Assembly: GCA_030655075.1 (NCBI GenBank)
Contig: JAURWE010000142.1
Span: 113,323-177,322 of the forward strand
DNA from: Pararhizobium sp.
GTDB lineage: Bacteria > Pseudomonadota > Alphaproteobacteria > Rhizobiales > Rhizobiaceae
DNA: 64,000 nt
Direction: 5' to 3'
In this document: piece after piece, positions 27,614 to 35,396 of the stretch
How positions within the stretch are numbered: the first letter of the stretch is position 1
Layout: each line of letters opens with the position of its first letter
The notes under the pieces: model-generated
Told to the model about the DNA's origin: nothing
The model's input: only the letters and a program-made list of their open reading frames with translations
Database searches by the model: none
Translations under genes and position numbers: made by a program

Positions 27614-27994
27614 TCAATCGTGTGCTTCTGGAATCGGGTACCAATCGCCCTTGAACTCCGTCAGGATGTTCTTGACGATGTGTTTTCCGGTTGCCCCGTC
27701 GATGACGCCAGCCGAGACCATCAACAGGTCCGTTCCCAGATTGTCCTTGAACAGGCGGCTGCCGCAGGTCGAACAAAACCCGCGCCGCGCCTTGTCGGTG
27801 CGGGCATACCACTGCAGCGTAGCATCGGATTCGAACTGCACATCGTTTCGCGGCGCCCCGATGACAGCCATGTAATTGCCGTGCGACTTGCGGCAGTCGC
27901 CGCAATGGCAACAGAACACGCCCGCCGATTCGGCCGGAATGGAAAATTTGATGCTGCCGCACTGGCAGCTGCCGGTCAGTCTCTGTCCCGTCAT
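27614..27994 (-). CDS. GFA/CENP-V family zinc protein
   Basis: This 126-residue protein belongs to the glutathione-dependent formaldehyde-activating (GFA) fold. The zinc-binding cysteines are in GSCQCGSIKF, CCHCGDCRKSHG and CSTCGSRLF. The family includes glutathione/formaldehyde enzymes and many members with unknown substrates, so only the family is assigned. The ATG at 27994 has GGGAG eight bases upstream. Confidence 0.9.
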   Translation of the reverse strand: MTGQRLTGSCQCGSIKFSIPAESAGVFCCHCGDCRKSHGNYMAVIGAPRNDVQFESDATLQWYARTDKARRGFCSTCGSRLFKDNLGTDLLMVSAGVIDGATGKHIVKNILTEFKGDWYPIPEAHD

Positions 27995-28155
27995 GACGTG
28001 ATCTCCCTGTCTGAGGCTTTGAGATGGCTCGCTTGACAACGTAGCGCGCAATGGCGCTCTGCAAAGCCCTCACCCGGGAATTCCGGTGGCGAACAGGTTC
28101 ACTTCCACGGCGGCTTGCTCTAGAGACAGGGCAGCAGAATCTCCGGAGTTTTGAA

Positions 28156-29028
28156 ATGGCAAATGTCGCGTTCATCGGTCTTGGCGTCATGGGATATCCC
28201 ATGGCCGGTCACCTCAGCACCAAGGGTGGCCACACGCTCACCGTCTACAATCGCACGTTTGCCAAGGCCGAAAGCTGGGTGGCGGAACATGGCGGCACGG
28301 CGGCGAAAACACCCGCCGAAGCGGCCGCAGGCGCCGATGTCGTCTTCTGCTGCGTCGGCAACGACGACGACCTCCGCTCGGTGACGACAGGCAAGGACGG
28401 CGCCTTTGAGACTCTGAGAGCCGGCGCCATCTTCATCGACAACACCACGGCCTCGGCCGAGGTCGCCCGCGAGCTTGATGCGGCAGCGACGGCACGCGGC
28501 GCCCATTTCATCGATGCGCCCGTCTCCGGCGGCCAGGCCGGTGCTGAAAACGGCGTGCTCACCGTCATGTGCGGCGGTGATGAAGCCGTCTTCGAGCGCG
28601 CCCGCCCTGTCATCGACGCCTATGCCCGCATGGTCGGCCTGATGGGTCCGGCCGGCTCCGGCCAGCTCACCAAGATGATCAACCAGATCTGCATCGCCGG
28701 TCTCGTTCAGGGCCTGGCCGAAGGCGTGCATTTCGGCAAGCGCGCCGGCCTCGACATCGAAAAGGTCATTGAGGTCATCTCCAAGGGCGCTGCCGGTTCC
28801 TGGCAGATGGAAAACCGCCACAAGACGATGAACGCGGGCACGTACGATTTCGGCTTCGCCGTCGACTGGATGCGCAAGGATCTCGACATCGTGCTGACAG
28901 AAGCCCGCCGCAACGGCGCCAAACTTCCGGTCACCGCCCTGGTCGATCAGTTCTACGGCGACGTCCAGCAAATGGGCGGCAAACGCTGGGACACGTCGTC
29001 CCTGCTGGCGCGGCTGGATAAGAAGTAG
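28156..29028 (+). CDS. 3-hydroxyisobutyrate dehydrogenase-family reductase
   Basis: The 290-residue NAD(P)-dependent beta-hydroxyacid dehydrogenase has the N-terminal Rossmann motif FIGLGVMGYPMAGHL, the substrate-binding segment DAPVSGGQAGAENG and the catalytic Lys region GSGQLTKMINQI. Members act on 3-hydroxyisobutyrate, tartronate semialdehyde, or succinic/glyoxylic semialdehydes (GLYR); the sequence does not decide among them. GGAG lies seven bases before the ATG. It is convergent with the zeta-like gene. Confidence 0.92.
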   Translation: MANVAFIGLGVMGYPMAGHLSTKGGHTLTVYNRTFAKAESWVAEHGGTAAKTPAEAAAGADVVFCCVGNDDDLRSVTTGKDGAFETLRAGAIFIDNTTASAEVARELDAAATARGAHFIDAPVSGGQAGAENGVLTVMCGGDEAVFERARPVIDAYARMVGLMGPAGSGQLTKMINQICIAGLVQGLAEGVHFGKRAGLDIEKVIEVISKGAAGSWQMENRHKTMNAGTYDFGFAVDWMRKDLDIVLTEARRNGAKLPVTALVDQFYGDVQQMGGKRWDTSSLLARLDKK

Positions 29029-29043
29029 AGGTTCGCCGACGGT

Positions 29044-29598
29044 TCAGGACCTGGCGACGAGATCGAGAATCCGGCGGTCGAGTGGATTGTTCCGGTCGGC
29101 ATAGTCGGAAACGGTCATGCCGTTCACCTCGAGCACCAGCCGCGCGCCGGACGAACTGTTGTCGAAGATCATGGCTGCGTCGCTGATCCGCAGACAGACC
29201 GCAAGATTTTTGAAGGTCAAATCGTATCGCCTGCGAATAATCGGCTCCGGTATATCGTGACCGCCTCTGGAAACACGCTGGGCAACACGCCGCACATGCA
29301 GCTCGGGCGCCGCAAGAACAACAAAGATCAATAGGGTTTCATAGCCGGCACCCGCTGCCCGTTTCAGCAGGTTGACGGACTGGTGACTGCTCAGCGTTGT
29401 CTCATAAATAAAATCTTGTCTGGCTTTGATCAGATGATCGAGCTGTAACAAGACCAGCCGTCCGGCTTTCAGCGCGCTGGCCGCAGTACCAGCAGCCTGC
29501 AGCGTTCGGGCTGTCTCGTCAGCATTGACGAACATGCCAGGCAGATCGAGATTTTTATAGATGGTTGATTTTCCGCCGCCGTTCGGACCGGCGATCAA
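29044..29598 (-). CDS. Zeta-toxin-like P-loop kinase
   Basis: The 184-residue protein begins almost at once with the P-loop AGPNGGGKST, then has FVNADETARTL and FIYETTLSSHQSV, the pattern of zeta toxin/UDP-GlcNAc-kinase-like proteins and other small AAA-type NTPases. The only usable start is a TTG at 29598, which overlaps the TGA of the upstream 102-residue gene; no ATG or GTG exists between that stop and the P-loop. This makes strong translational coupling likely. Toxicity is not shown by the sequence; stand-alone zeta-like kinases are common in alphaproteobacteria. Confidence 0.75.
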   Translation of the reverse strand: MIAGPNGGGKSTIYKNLDLPGMFVNADETARTLQAAGTAASALKAGRLVLLQLDHLIKARQDFIYETTLSSHQSVNLLKRAAGAGYETLLIFVVLAAPELHVRRVAQRVSRGGHDIPEPIIRRRYDLTFKNLAVCLRISDAAMIFDNSSSGARLVLEVNGMTVSDYADRNNPLDRRILDLVARS

Positions 29599-29903
29599 GG
29601 TGCAGCAAGGCCGCTTCTCACTCTTTCAGAACCAAAATCTCGGGGAACTTCGACAGGATGCAGAGGTGTCCGCACCTTTGCGCCATCTGCCTTTTCTTCC
29701 AACATCATGTCGCTGGCCGCACTGTCGATGTAGAATGATGAAACACCATCCGCGCGTGCGTCGTCACGTTCACAAACGCCCATAAGGGCAAGTGCTGGCA
29801 GCTTGCCGCGAACCAGGTCCTGCACAGTAACAGGAGCAATGGAGCTCACTGGCCCCTTCAACACATCTTTGGCCACACGGCGAACAGACATTGGTTTCCA
29901 CAT
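29595..29903 (-). CDS. Upstream partner of zeta-like gene (putative antitoxin)
   Basis: This 102-residue gene ends by sharing bases with the TTG start of the zeta-like gene, the arrangement typical of toxin-antitoxin pairs. The protein has an N-terminal basic stretch (MSVRRVAKDVLKGP) and a central helix-rich part (VTVQDLVRGKLPALALMG). No known antitoxin or DNA-binding family was recognised. Met-1 at 29903 lies inside an inverted repeat; Met-5 at 29891 is a possible start. The antitoxin role is inferred from position and coupling only. Confidence 0.55.
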   Translation of the reverse strand: MWKPMSVRRVAKDVLKGPVSSIAPVTVQDLVRGKLPALALMGVCERDDARADGVSSFYIDSAASDMMLEEKADGAKVRTPLHPVEVPRDFGSERVRSGLAAP

Positions 29904-29934
29904 TCAATCGTTGCGTGGACACACGCTTTGAATG
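29901..29934. promoter_or_regulatory. Nested inverted repeat at antitoxin-like start
   Basis: CATTCAA (29901-29907) faces TTGAATG (29928-29934), and between them GCGTG (29913-29917) faces CACGC (29922-29926). The left arm covers the start codon of the 102-residue gene, so the element could be an operator or a translation-control hairpin. Confidence 0.45.
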
Positions 29935-29971
29935 CAAGAATATCGCAAAAGGTAGGACCTGTTAAGACCCG

Positions 29972-30460
29972 TCACTCCTCGCCGGACTTCGCCGGTTCCA
30001 GCAACATGTAGTCGAGCGGCAGCTGCGTCGTGTACTTGATCTGCTCCATGGCGAAGACCGAGGAGACGTCGCGGATTTCGATCTTGGCGATCATGCGCTT
30101 GTAGAAGGCGTCATAGGCGGCGATGTCCGGCACCACGACTTTCAGCAGGTAATCGACGTCGCCGCTCATGCGGTAGAATTCGATGACCTCGGGAAATTCG
30201 CCGACGACTTCGGAGAAGCGCCGCAGCCATTCGATCGAATGGGAATTGGTGCGGATCGAGACGAAGACCGTGACCTTGGTGTTGACCTTGACCGGATCGA
30301 GCAGCGCCACGCGGCCGCGGATGACGCCGTCTTCTTCCATTTTCTGGATGCGGCGCCAGCACGGCGTCGTCGAAAGGCCGACCTTCTTGGCGAGATCGGC
30401 TACGGCAAGGGTGGAATCTTCCTGCAGCAGGCGCAGGATTTTGCGGTCAAGGCGGTCCAT
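29972..30460 (-). CDS. Lrp/AsnC-family regulator
   Basis: The 162-residue regulator has an N-terminal helix-turn-helix (DRKILRLLQEDSTLAVADLAKKVGLSTTPCWRRIQKMEEDGVI) and a C-terminal RAM ligand-binding domain (GDVDYLLKVVVPDIAAYD). Such proteins sense amino acids and form octamers. The ATG at 30460 has AAGGAG six bases upstream; the frame is open to 30529. Targets are unknown; no amino acid gene is directly adjacent. Confidence 0.92.
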   Translation of the reverse strand: MDRLDRKILRLLQEDSTLAVADLAKKVGLSTTPCWRRIQKMEEDGVIRGRVALLDPVKVNTKVTVFVSIRTNSHSIEWLRRFSEVVGEFPEVIEFYRMSGDVDYLLKVVVPDIAAYDAFYKRMIAKIEIRDVSSVFAMEQIKYTTQLPLDYMLLEPAKSGEE

Positions 30461-30525
30461 GCCAATCTCCTTACGAATAATTTTCCCTCTATAGCGCGAA
30501 ACCGCCGAATTGGAAGAAAATTGTT

Positions 30526-31164
30526 TCAAGAAATCAGCTTTTCCACGCGTTCACGTAAGGTCGGAAGCACCTCGGCCTCGAACCAGGGATTGCGTTTGAG
30601 CCAGCTGGTGTTGCGCCAGCTCGGATGCGGCAGCGGCAGCACCGCCGGACCCTGGTTGCGCCCGAGATAGCCACGCCAGCCGGCCACCGTCTCGCTCATG
30701 CTTTTCGGACAGTGCGGTCCGACGTGCCAGCGCTGCGCATAGTGGCCGATGGCGAGCACCAGCTCGATTTGCGGCATGGCCGAGAGCACCGGCGCCCGCC
30801 AGTGCGGCGCACATTCGCGGCGCGGCGGCAGGTCGCTTCCATGCCAGTCGTAGCCGGGAAAACAGAAGCCCATCGGCACGATGGCAAACCGGTCGCGATC
30901 GTAGAAGGTCTCGCGGTCGACGCCGAGCCAGTCGCGCAGCCGGTTGCCGGAGGCGTCGTTGAACGGCAGGCTGCTGTCATGCACGCGCAGACCCGGCGCC
31001 TGGCCGGCAATCAGAATGCGGGCACGCGTAGAAATGACCGCCACCGGATTGGGCTCGTGCGGGAGGGCAAAGGCCGGCCCGCCCAACGGCGCATCGCGGC
31101 AGATGCGGCAGGCGCCGATCGCCGCGCGCAGCGCCCCAAGCCCATCCTCCTCAGTCGCCGCCAT
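30526..31164 (-). CDS. Uracil-DNA glycosylase superfamily protein
   Basis: This 212-residue protein resembles the uracil-DNA glycosylase-like family often annotated in proteobacteria. It has four spaced cysteines early (CRICRDAPL and upstream), the active-site-like IAGQAPGLRVHDS, LVLAIGHYAQRWH and the DNA-intercalation-like HPSWRNTSW. The GQAPG motif replaces the GQDPYH of family 1, as in family-4-like enzymes. The ATG at 31164 lies inside the end of the nuclease gene (14-bp overlap), so the two are cotranscribed. Confidence 0.85.
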   Translation of the reverse strand: MAATEEDGLGALRAAIGACRICRDAPLGGPAFALPHEPNPVAVISTRARILIAGQAPGLRVHDSSLPFNDASGNRLRDWLGVDRETFYDRDRFAIVPMGFCFPGYDWHGSDLPPRRECAPHWRAPVLSAMPQIELVLAIGHYAQRWHVGPHCPKSMSETVAGWRGYLGRNQGPAVLPLPHPSWRNTSWLKRNPWFEAEVLPTLRERVEKLIS

Positions 31165-31747
31165 CCACCTCTCCCGTCTCCGTGAACAGATGGAACAGGC
31201 GGCCGAAAAAGCCAGCACGGCTGGCATCACCCTTGGCCGGCCCGTGCCCGCTATTGTGTCGGGCGCGCCAGTCCTTCGGCAGATCGAAGGTGCCGGCCCA
31301 CAGACCCGCTGAGGCCTGACGGGCAGCGGCCTCCTCGCGCACATAATCGCCGAAGGCAACCGCGAGCCCGGCCGACACCATCGCGGCATTGAGGTCGAGA
31401 CCGCCCGCGCGGCAGACACCGAGCAGCCGGCCGTATTTGTCCTCGCCCCGTGTCGTGCAGGTCACAGGCCCCGCAGCCGCCAGCGCCTCCAGATGCCCCA
31501 GTGCCTCCCTGCCGCAGGGCCATGATTCATTTCCGCGCAAACAGGTCTGGTGCAGCTCCGGCGCATCGATGCCTGCCAGCCGCACGGACTGTCCGGACAG
31601 CACCAGCGTATCCCCGTCGACAACCCGCACCGTGCCGGACACGGTTTCCTCGTTGGCCATGTCGAGCCGCAGGACGATCAGAACGGCCAGCAGCAAACCC
31701 GCCACCGTCAGCACGATATCGCTGAGCCGCCGGACAAACCGCGTCAC
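31151..31747 (-). CDS. Thermonuclease (SNase-like) family protein
   Basis: The 198-residue protein has one N-terminal membrane segment or uncleaved signal (residues 9-28), then a staphylococcal-nuclease fold with VVDGDTLVLSGQSVRLAGIDAPE and KYGRLLGVC holding the catalytic Asp, Glu and Arg residues. It is probably a membrane-anchored periplasmic nuclease. Translation seems to start at a GTG at 31747 preceded by AGGAT. It overlaps the following uracil-DNA-glycosylase-like gene. Confidence 0.88.
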   Translation of the reverse strand: MTRFVRRLSDIVLTVAGLLLAVLIVLRLDMANEETVSGTVRVVDGDTLVLSGQSVRLAGIDAPELHQTCLRGNESWPCGREALGHLEALAAAGPVTCTTRGEDKYGRLLGVCRAGGLDLNAAMVSAGLAVAFGDYVREEAAARQASAGLWAGTFDLPKDWRARHNSGHGPAKGDASRAGFFGRLFHLFTETGEVDGGD

Positions 31748-31866
31748 GCATCGATCCTGTCGCCATCGGGGATGGACATGGTTGGCAAATCCTTTCGACC
31801 TTGCAGCATCTTCTTAAGGATTGAACCCTAGACTTCAACGGACAATCTTTAAAAATTGCAGATCAC

Positions 31867-33402
31867 ATGGGTATCGGCGTCAGCACATCTACCGACAAGA
31901 TAATCGTCGATAAATCACGTAGCCACCGCAACACGGCGGTGTCCAAAGCCGTGCGTGCGACCCGCACACGCCTGCAATCCGGCCATACCGATACGTCGGG
32001 CTTCGATCGAGAAATCCTCTCCCTCTACATCCGCTCGGTGCTGCACAATGCCCTGATGACGCCGATCTTTCTGGTCGTGGTCAGCGCCGTCGGGATCTAT
32101 TTCACTGAGCGGATGAACCTGCTCGCCTGGGCGGTGCTGGCGCTGTTTGCCCATGCCCTGACGCTGATGTTCGCCCGCCGCGCCTCGAAAGAGGACATTC
32201 CGCCGGAGCGGGTGCATATCTGGCAGCGTCGCTTCCTGGCCTGCCAGCTGCTGTTTGGCATCTGCTGGGCGATCTTTGCCGTGCACCAATGCGATGCCTG
32301 CGGCGGCTCGACCTTCGACTTCTTCCGCGGCGCCGCCCTTCTCGTCGCCATCGCGGTCACTGCCATGGGCACGTTCCTGTTGCGCAACGGCCTCGCCCTG
32401 ACCTTCGTGCCGGCCGTGGCGGCACTGATCGTTTCGGCCACGCTGAACCCGCGCCCGGTCGAAATCGGCCTGACGGCCGGCGTCGCCCTGGCGTTGATCT
32501 TCCTCGTCTTCATCACCAACACGATGCGGCATTCCAATGTGCAGCTGATGTCCTTCCAGTCGGAAAAGGACGATCTGATCGCCGAGCTGGAAGTAGCGAA
32601 ATCCATGTCCGATGAAGCGCGCCGCCGGGCGGAAGAGGCAAACCTCGCAAAATCACGCTTCCTCGCCTCGATGTCGCACGAGCTGCGCACGCCGCTGAAT
32701 GCCATTCTCGGCTTCTCCGAAGTCATGTCGACCGAGGTCATGGGCCCGCTCAACAATCCGATCTACAAGGAATACACCGGCGACATCCATCGTTCCGGCC
32801 AGCACCTGCTCGACCTCATCAACGAGATCCTCGACCTGTCGCGCATCGAGGCCGGAAAATATGATCTCAACGAGGAAGCCATCAATCTGGTCGATATCAC
32901 CGAGGACTGTATCGGCATGGTGCAGCTTCGCGCCCGCGCCAAGAACATCACCATCACCCAGCAGTTCGAAACCGAAATGCCGGCGGTCTGGGTCGATGAA
33001 AAATCCATGCGCCAGGTGACGCTGAACCTGTTGTCGAACGCGGTGAAATTCACGCCGTCCGGTGGCGAGATCAGCGTCAAGGCCGGCTGGACGGCCGGCG
33101 GCGGCCAGTATCTGTCGATCAAGGACAATGGTCCCGGCATCCCCGAGGACGAAATCCCCATCGTGCTCTCGGCCTTCGGTCAGGGCTCGATCGCCATCAA
33201 GAGCGCCGAACAGGGCACCGGCCTCGGCCTGCCGATCGTCCAGGCGATCCTGGCCAAGCACAACGGTGAATTCATCCTGAAATCGAAGCTGCGCGAAGGC
33301 ACCGAAGCCATCGCCATCCTCCCGGCCAAACGCGTGCTGCAGAGCCTGCCGCCGGTCGAAGACGCCCCGGCCATCGCCCGTCGCCGGAAGAGCTTTGCCT
33401 AA
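31867..33402 (+). CDS. PdhS/DivJ/PleC-type sensor histidine kinase
   Basis: The 511-residue kinase has about six N-terminal membrane helices (residues 55-225), a coiled coil and the DHp domain with phospho-acceptor His in MSHELRTPLNAILGFSE. The following segment (YTGDIHRSGQHLLDLINEILDLSRIEAGK) is the hallmark of the PdhS family that controls DivK in the alphaproteobacterial cell cycle. N, G1 and G2 boxes are NLLSNAVKF, IKDNGPGIPE and GTGLGLPI. A PdhS2-like role is plausible but not provable here. No clear Shine-Dalgarno sequence precedes the ATG. A 94-bp repeat begins four bases after the stop. Confidence 0.9.
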   Translation: MGIGVSTSTDKIIVDKSRSHRNTAVSKAVRATRTRLQSGHTDTSGFDREILSLYIRSVLHNALMTPIFLVVVSAVGIYFTERMNLLAWAVLALFAHALTLMFARRASKEDIPPERVHIWQRRFLACQLLFGICWAIFAVHQCDACGGSTFDFFRGAALLVAIAVTAMGTFLLRNGLALTFVPAVAALIVSATLNPRPVEIGLTAGVALALIFLVFITNTMRHSNVQLMSFQSEKDDLIAELEVAKSMSDEARRRAEEANLAKSRFLASMSHELRTPLNAILGFSEVMSTEVMGPLNNPIYKEYTGDIHRSGQHLLDLINEILDLSRIEAGKYDLNEEAINLVDITEDCIGMVQLRARAKNITITQQFETEMPAVWVDEKSMRQVTLNLLSNAVKFTPSGGEISVKAGWTAGGGQYLSIKDNGPGIPEDEIPIVLSAFGQGSIAIKSAEQGTGLGLPIVQAILAKHNGEFILKSKLREGTEAIAILPAKRVLQSLPPVEDAPAIARRRKSFA

Positions 33403-33406
33403 GCCC

Positions 33407-33500
33407 TAATGCATGTCTCCCAAAAGTGTGCGCGGTTTTGGGCTAAAGACATGCATGAAAACAAAGACCTCAAGCGCCTTGCGTGAATCCGTTTTCACGA
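33407..33500. repeat. 94-bp dispersed repeat, copy A
   Basis: It begins TAATGCATGTCTCCCAAAA and ends TTTTCACGA. A near-identical copy with the same length lies at 51610-51703. Both start four bases or fewer from a signalling gene's stop codon. ATGCAT motifs occur at both ends of the first 50 bp and could form a hairpin. Confidence 0.8.
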
Positions 33501-33524
33501 GATGCGCTTGAGGACCGGACGCTT

Positions 33525-33941
33525 TTAGAACACGTGGGAGAAGATCACGACATAGGCCGCATAACCGGCATTGGCGATGATCAGGCAAAGGCAGGCGAAG
33601 GAGCCGAGGTCCTTGGCGTTGCGACCCATGTCGGAGATTTCCGGCGACACCCGGTCGACGATCTCCTCGATCGCCGTGTTGATCGCCTCGAACGCCATCA
33701 TCAGCAGGAACAGGATGGCCATCGCCACATACTGGAAGAAATTGGCGCCCGAGATCAGGAAGGCCACCATGGCGACGGCAAAGGCAATCAGCTCGTGCCG
33801 GAACGCCGCCTCGCCCAGAAGCCGCCGCGCCCCGCCCAGCGAATAGGTCGCCGCTGCGAAGAGATGGGAAATGCCCGTCTTCTTCTCGATCGGCGGTCCG
33901 CCGGTAGAAGCCGTGGGGGGAATGCGCGGGGTCTCGTTCAA
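33525..33941 (-). CDS. dgkA: Diacylglycerol kinase
   Basis: DgkA is a three-helix membrane kinase that rephosphorylates diacylglycerol. The 138-residue product has helices over about residues 60-78, 84-103 and 118-136 and the catalytic signature MAFEAINTAIEEIVDRVSPE. The start is uncertain: a TTG at 33941 lies seven bases after the stop of an eptA remnant, which fits the family length; an ATG at 33980 would add 13 residues. In bacteria that modify lipid A with phosphoethanolamine, DgkA recycles the diacylglycerol by-product, which explains the neighbouring remnant. Confidence 0.88.
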   Translation of the reverse strand: MNETPRIPPTASTGGPPIEKKTGISHLFAAATYSLGGARRLLGEAAFRHELIAFAVAMVAFLISGANFFQYVAMAILFLLMMAFEAINTAIEEIVDRVSPEISDMGRNAKDLGSFACLCLIIANAGYAAYVVIFSHVF

Positions 33942-33948
33942 GATCGTC

Positions 33949-34098
33949 TCAGTTCGAAGCGGTGCATGCCGCAAAGGCATCCAGGTTGCGATTATAGACC
34001 GCCGTTTCCACACCCATCATGCCAAGCACCGTGTGGAAAAGATTGTCATGCGACATCGGAGCCCCGGCATATTGGGAAAGGCAGCCCGTATCAAGCCC
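33949..34098 (-). pseudogene. eptA: C-terminal remnant of phosphoethanolamine transferase
   Basis: About 49 codons ending at a TGA encode GLDTGCLSQYAG followed by MSHDNLFHTVLGMMGV and a short tail with a final Cys. This is the C-terminal end of EptA-type (sulfatase-fold) lipid A phosphoethanolamine transferases, whose SHDNLFH motif binds the metal. The other 500 or so residues are missing; cobT ends 44 bp upstream of the remnant. The gene is therefore a relic, left in its usual place before dgkA. Confidence 0.75.
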
Positions 34099-34141
34099 CG
34101 GGCACCGCCATCGCAACCGAAGCCGGCCTGCCCGACCCCGA

Positions 34142-35158
34142 TTACTGCTTGTTGCTGACCCCGGCGCTGGCAAAGGTCGCCATGCCCGAATGGCAGGCTG
34201 CGGCCGCCTTGACGATCCCGGCGGCCAGCGCCGCGCCCGTGCCCTCGCCGAGCCGCATGCCGAGCGCCAGCAGCGGGGTCTTGCCCAGCTGCTCGATCGC
34301 CTTGATGTGGCCGGGTTCGGCCGAGACGTGGCCGATCAGGCAATGGTCGAGCGCCGCCGGATTGGCCGCCTTGAGGATGGCGCCGGCCGCCGTCGCCACA
34401 TAGCCGTCGATGATGACGGGGATTTTCTGCATGCGCGCCGCGAGGATGGCGCCGGCCATGGCGGCGATCTCGCGGCCGCCGAGGCGGCGCAGAACCTCCA
34501 GCGGATCGGACAGATGCGCGCCGTGCAGCGTCACGGCTTTTTCGACAGCCGCGATCTTGCGCTTCAGCACCTCGCCCTCCGAACCCGTGCCCGGCCCGAC
34601 CCATTCGGCTGCCGTGCCGCCATAGAGCGCCAGGTTGATGGCAGCCGCGATCGTCGTATTGCCGATGCCCATCTCGCCGATGCAGAGAAGATCGGTGCCA
34701 CCGGCCACGGCTTCCATGCCGAAGGCCATGGTCGCCGCACAGTCGCGCTCCGACAGCGCCGGCTCCTCGGTGATGTCGGCGGTCGGATAGTCAAGCGCCA
34801 GGTCGAAGATCTTCAGGCCGAGATCGTGGGTGATGCAGATCTGGTTGATGGCGGCGCCGCCGGCGGCAAAGTTCTCGACCATCTGGGCGGTGACCGAGGA
34901 GGGAAACGGCGTGATGCCCTGCTTGGTGACGCCGTGATTGCCGGCAAAGATCGCCACCAGCGGCCGGTTGACGGCCGGCGCCCGGCCCGTCCAGGCGGCC
35001 AGCCAGAAGGCGATTTCCTCGAGCCGCCCGAGCGCACCCGGCGGCTTGGTAAGCTGCGCGTCGCGTTCGCGCGCATGCACCAGCGCATGGGCGTCCGGAC
35101 CCGGCAGGTTGCGCAGAAGTTCGCGAAAATCATCAAACGGCAAACCGCTGGCACTCAT
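34142..35158 (-). CDS. cobT: Nicotinate-nucleotide-dimethylbenzimidazole phosphoribosyltransferase
   Basis: CobT (CobU in the Pseudomonas denitrificans naming) makes alpha-ribazole phosphate for the lower ligand of cobalamin. The 338-residue protein has FAGNHGVTKQGITPFP near the N terminus, GEMGIGNTTIAAAI and the C-terminal segment LGMRLGEGTGAAL, with the catalytic Glu in the family position. The ATG at 35158 is preferred to a GTG six bases earlier. It is divergent from cobS; no B12 riboswitch was seen in the gap. Confidence 0.94.
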   Translation of the reverse strand: MSASGLPFDDFRELLRNLPGPDAHALVHARERDAQLTKPPGALGRLEEIAFWLAAWTGRAPAVNRPLVAIFAGNHGVTKQGITPFPSSVTAQMVENFAAGGAAINQICITHDLGLKIFDLALDYPTADITEEPALSERDCAATMAFGMEAVAGGTDLLCIGEMGIGNTTIAAAINLALYGGTAAEWVGPGTGSEGEVLKRKIAAVEKAVTLHGAHLSDPLEVLRRLGGREIAAMAGAILAARMQKIPVIIDGYVATAAGAILKAANPAALDHCLIGHVSAEPGHIKAIEQLGKTPLLALGMRLGEGTGAALAAGIVKAAAACHSGMATFASAGVSNKQ

Positions 35159-35220
35159 CGGCACGAATCCTTGTCTTTCATCTCCAAATCGGAAATGTGG
35201 TGAGTTCTACTGCATGGTTC

Positions 35221-35320
35221 CGTGAACCGGAATCGGTTTACGGATAAAGTCATGCAGCAGCGTTAGAATATTACAGCGACCTTTGCGCGTCATATCTGAC
35301 GCGCGGCGCTGTAATAGCGG
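35221..35320. repeat. Palindromic intergenic repeat between cobT and cobS
   Basis: TTACAGCG (35271-35278) faces CGCTGTAA (35307-35314), and inside it GCGCGTCA (35285-35292) faces TGACGCGC (35297-35304). All arms are perfect. The text resembles a dispersed repeat remembered from Sinorhizobium and Rhizobium genomes. Its left part (GGATAAAGTCATGCA) is like part of the 94-bp repeat of this window. It occupies the divergent promoter region. Confidence 0.65.
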
Positions 35321-35396
35321 GGTGGGAAGAATCGGGCAACTGCGCAAGCGCCGCATAATGTCGCTGGTGTAGAACGAGCGGCGGGGGGATGAAAAC

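Noticed and set aside
35159..35396. Cobalamin riboswitch in the cobT/cobS gap
   Set aside because: None of the conserved B12-box segments is present; the gap is filled by a palindromic repeat.
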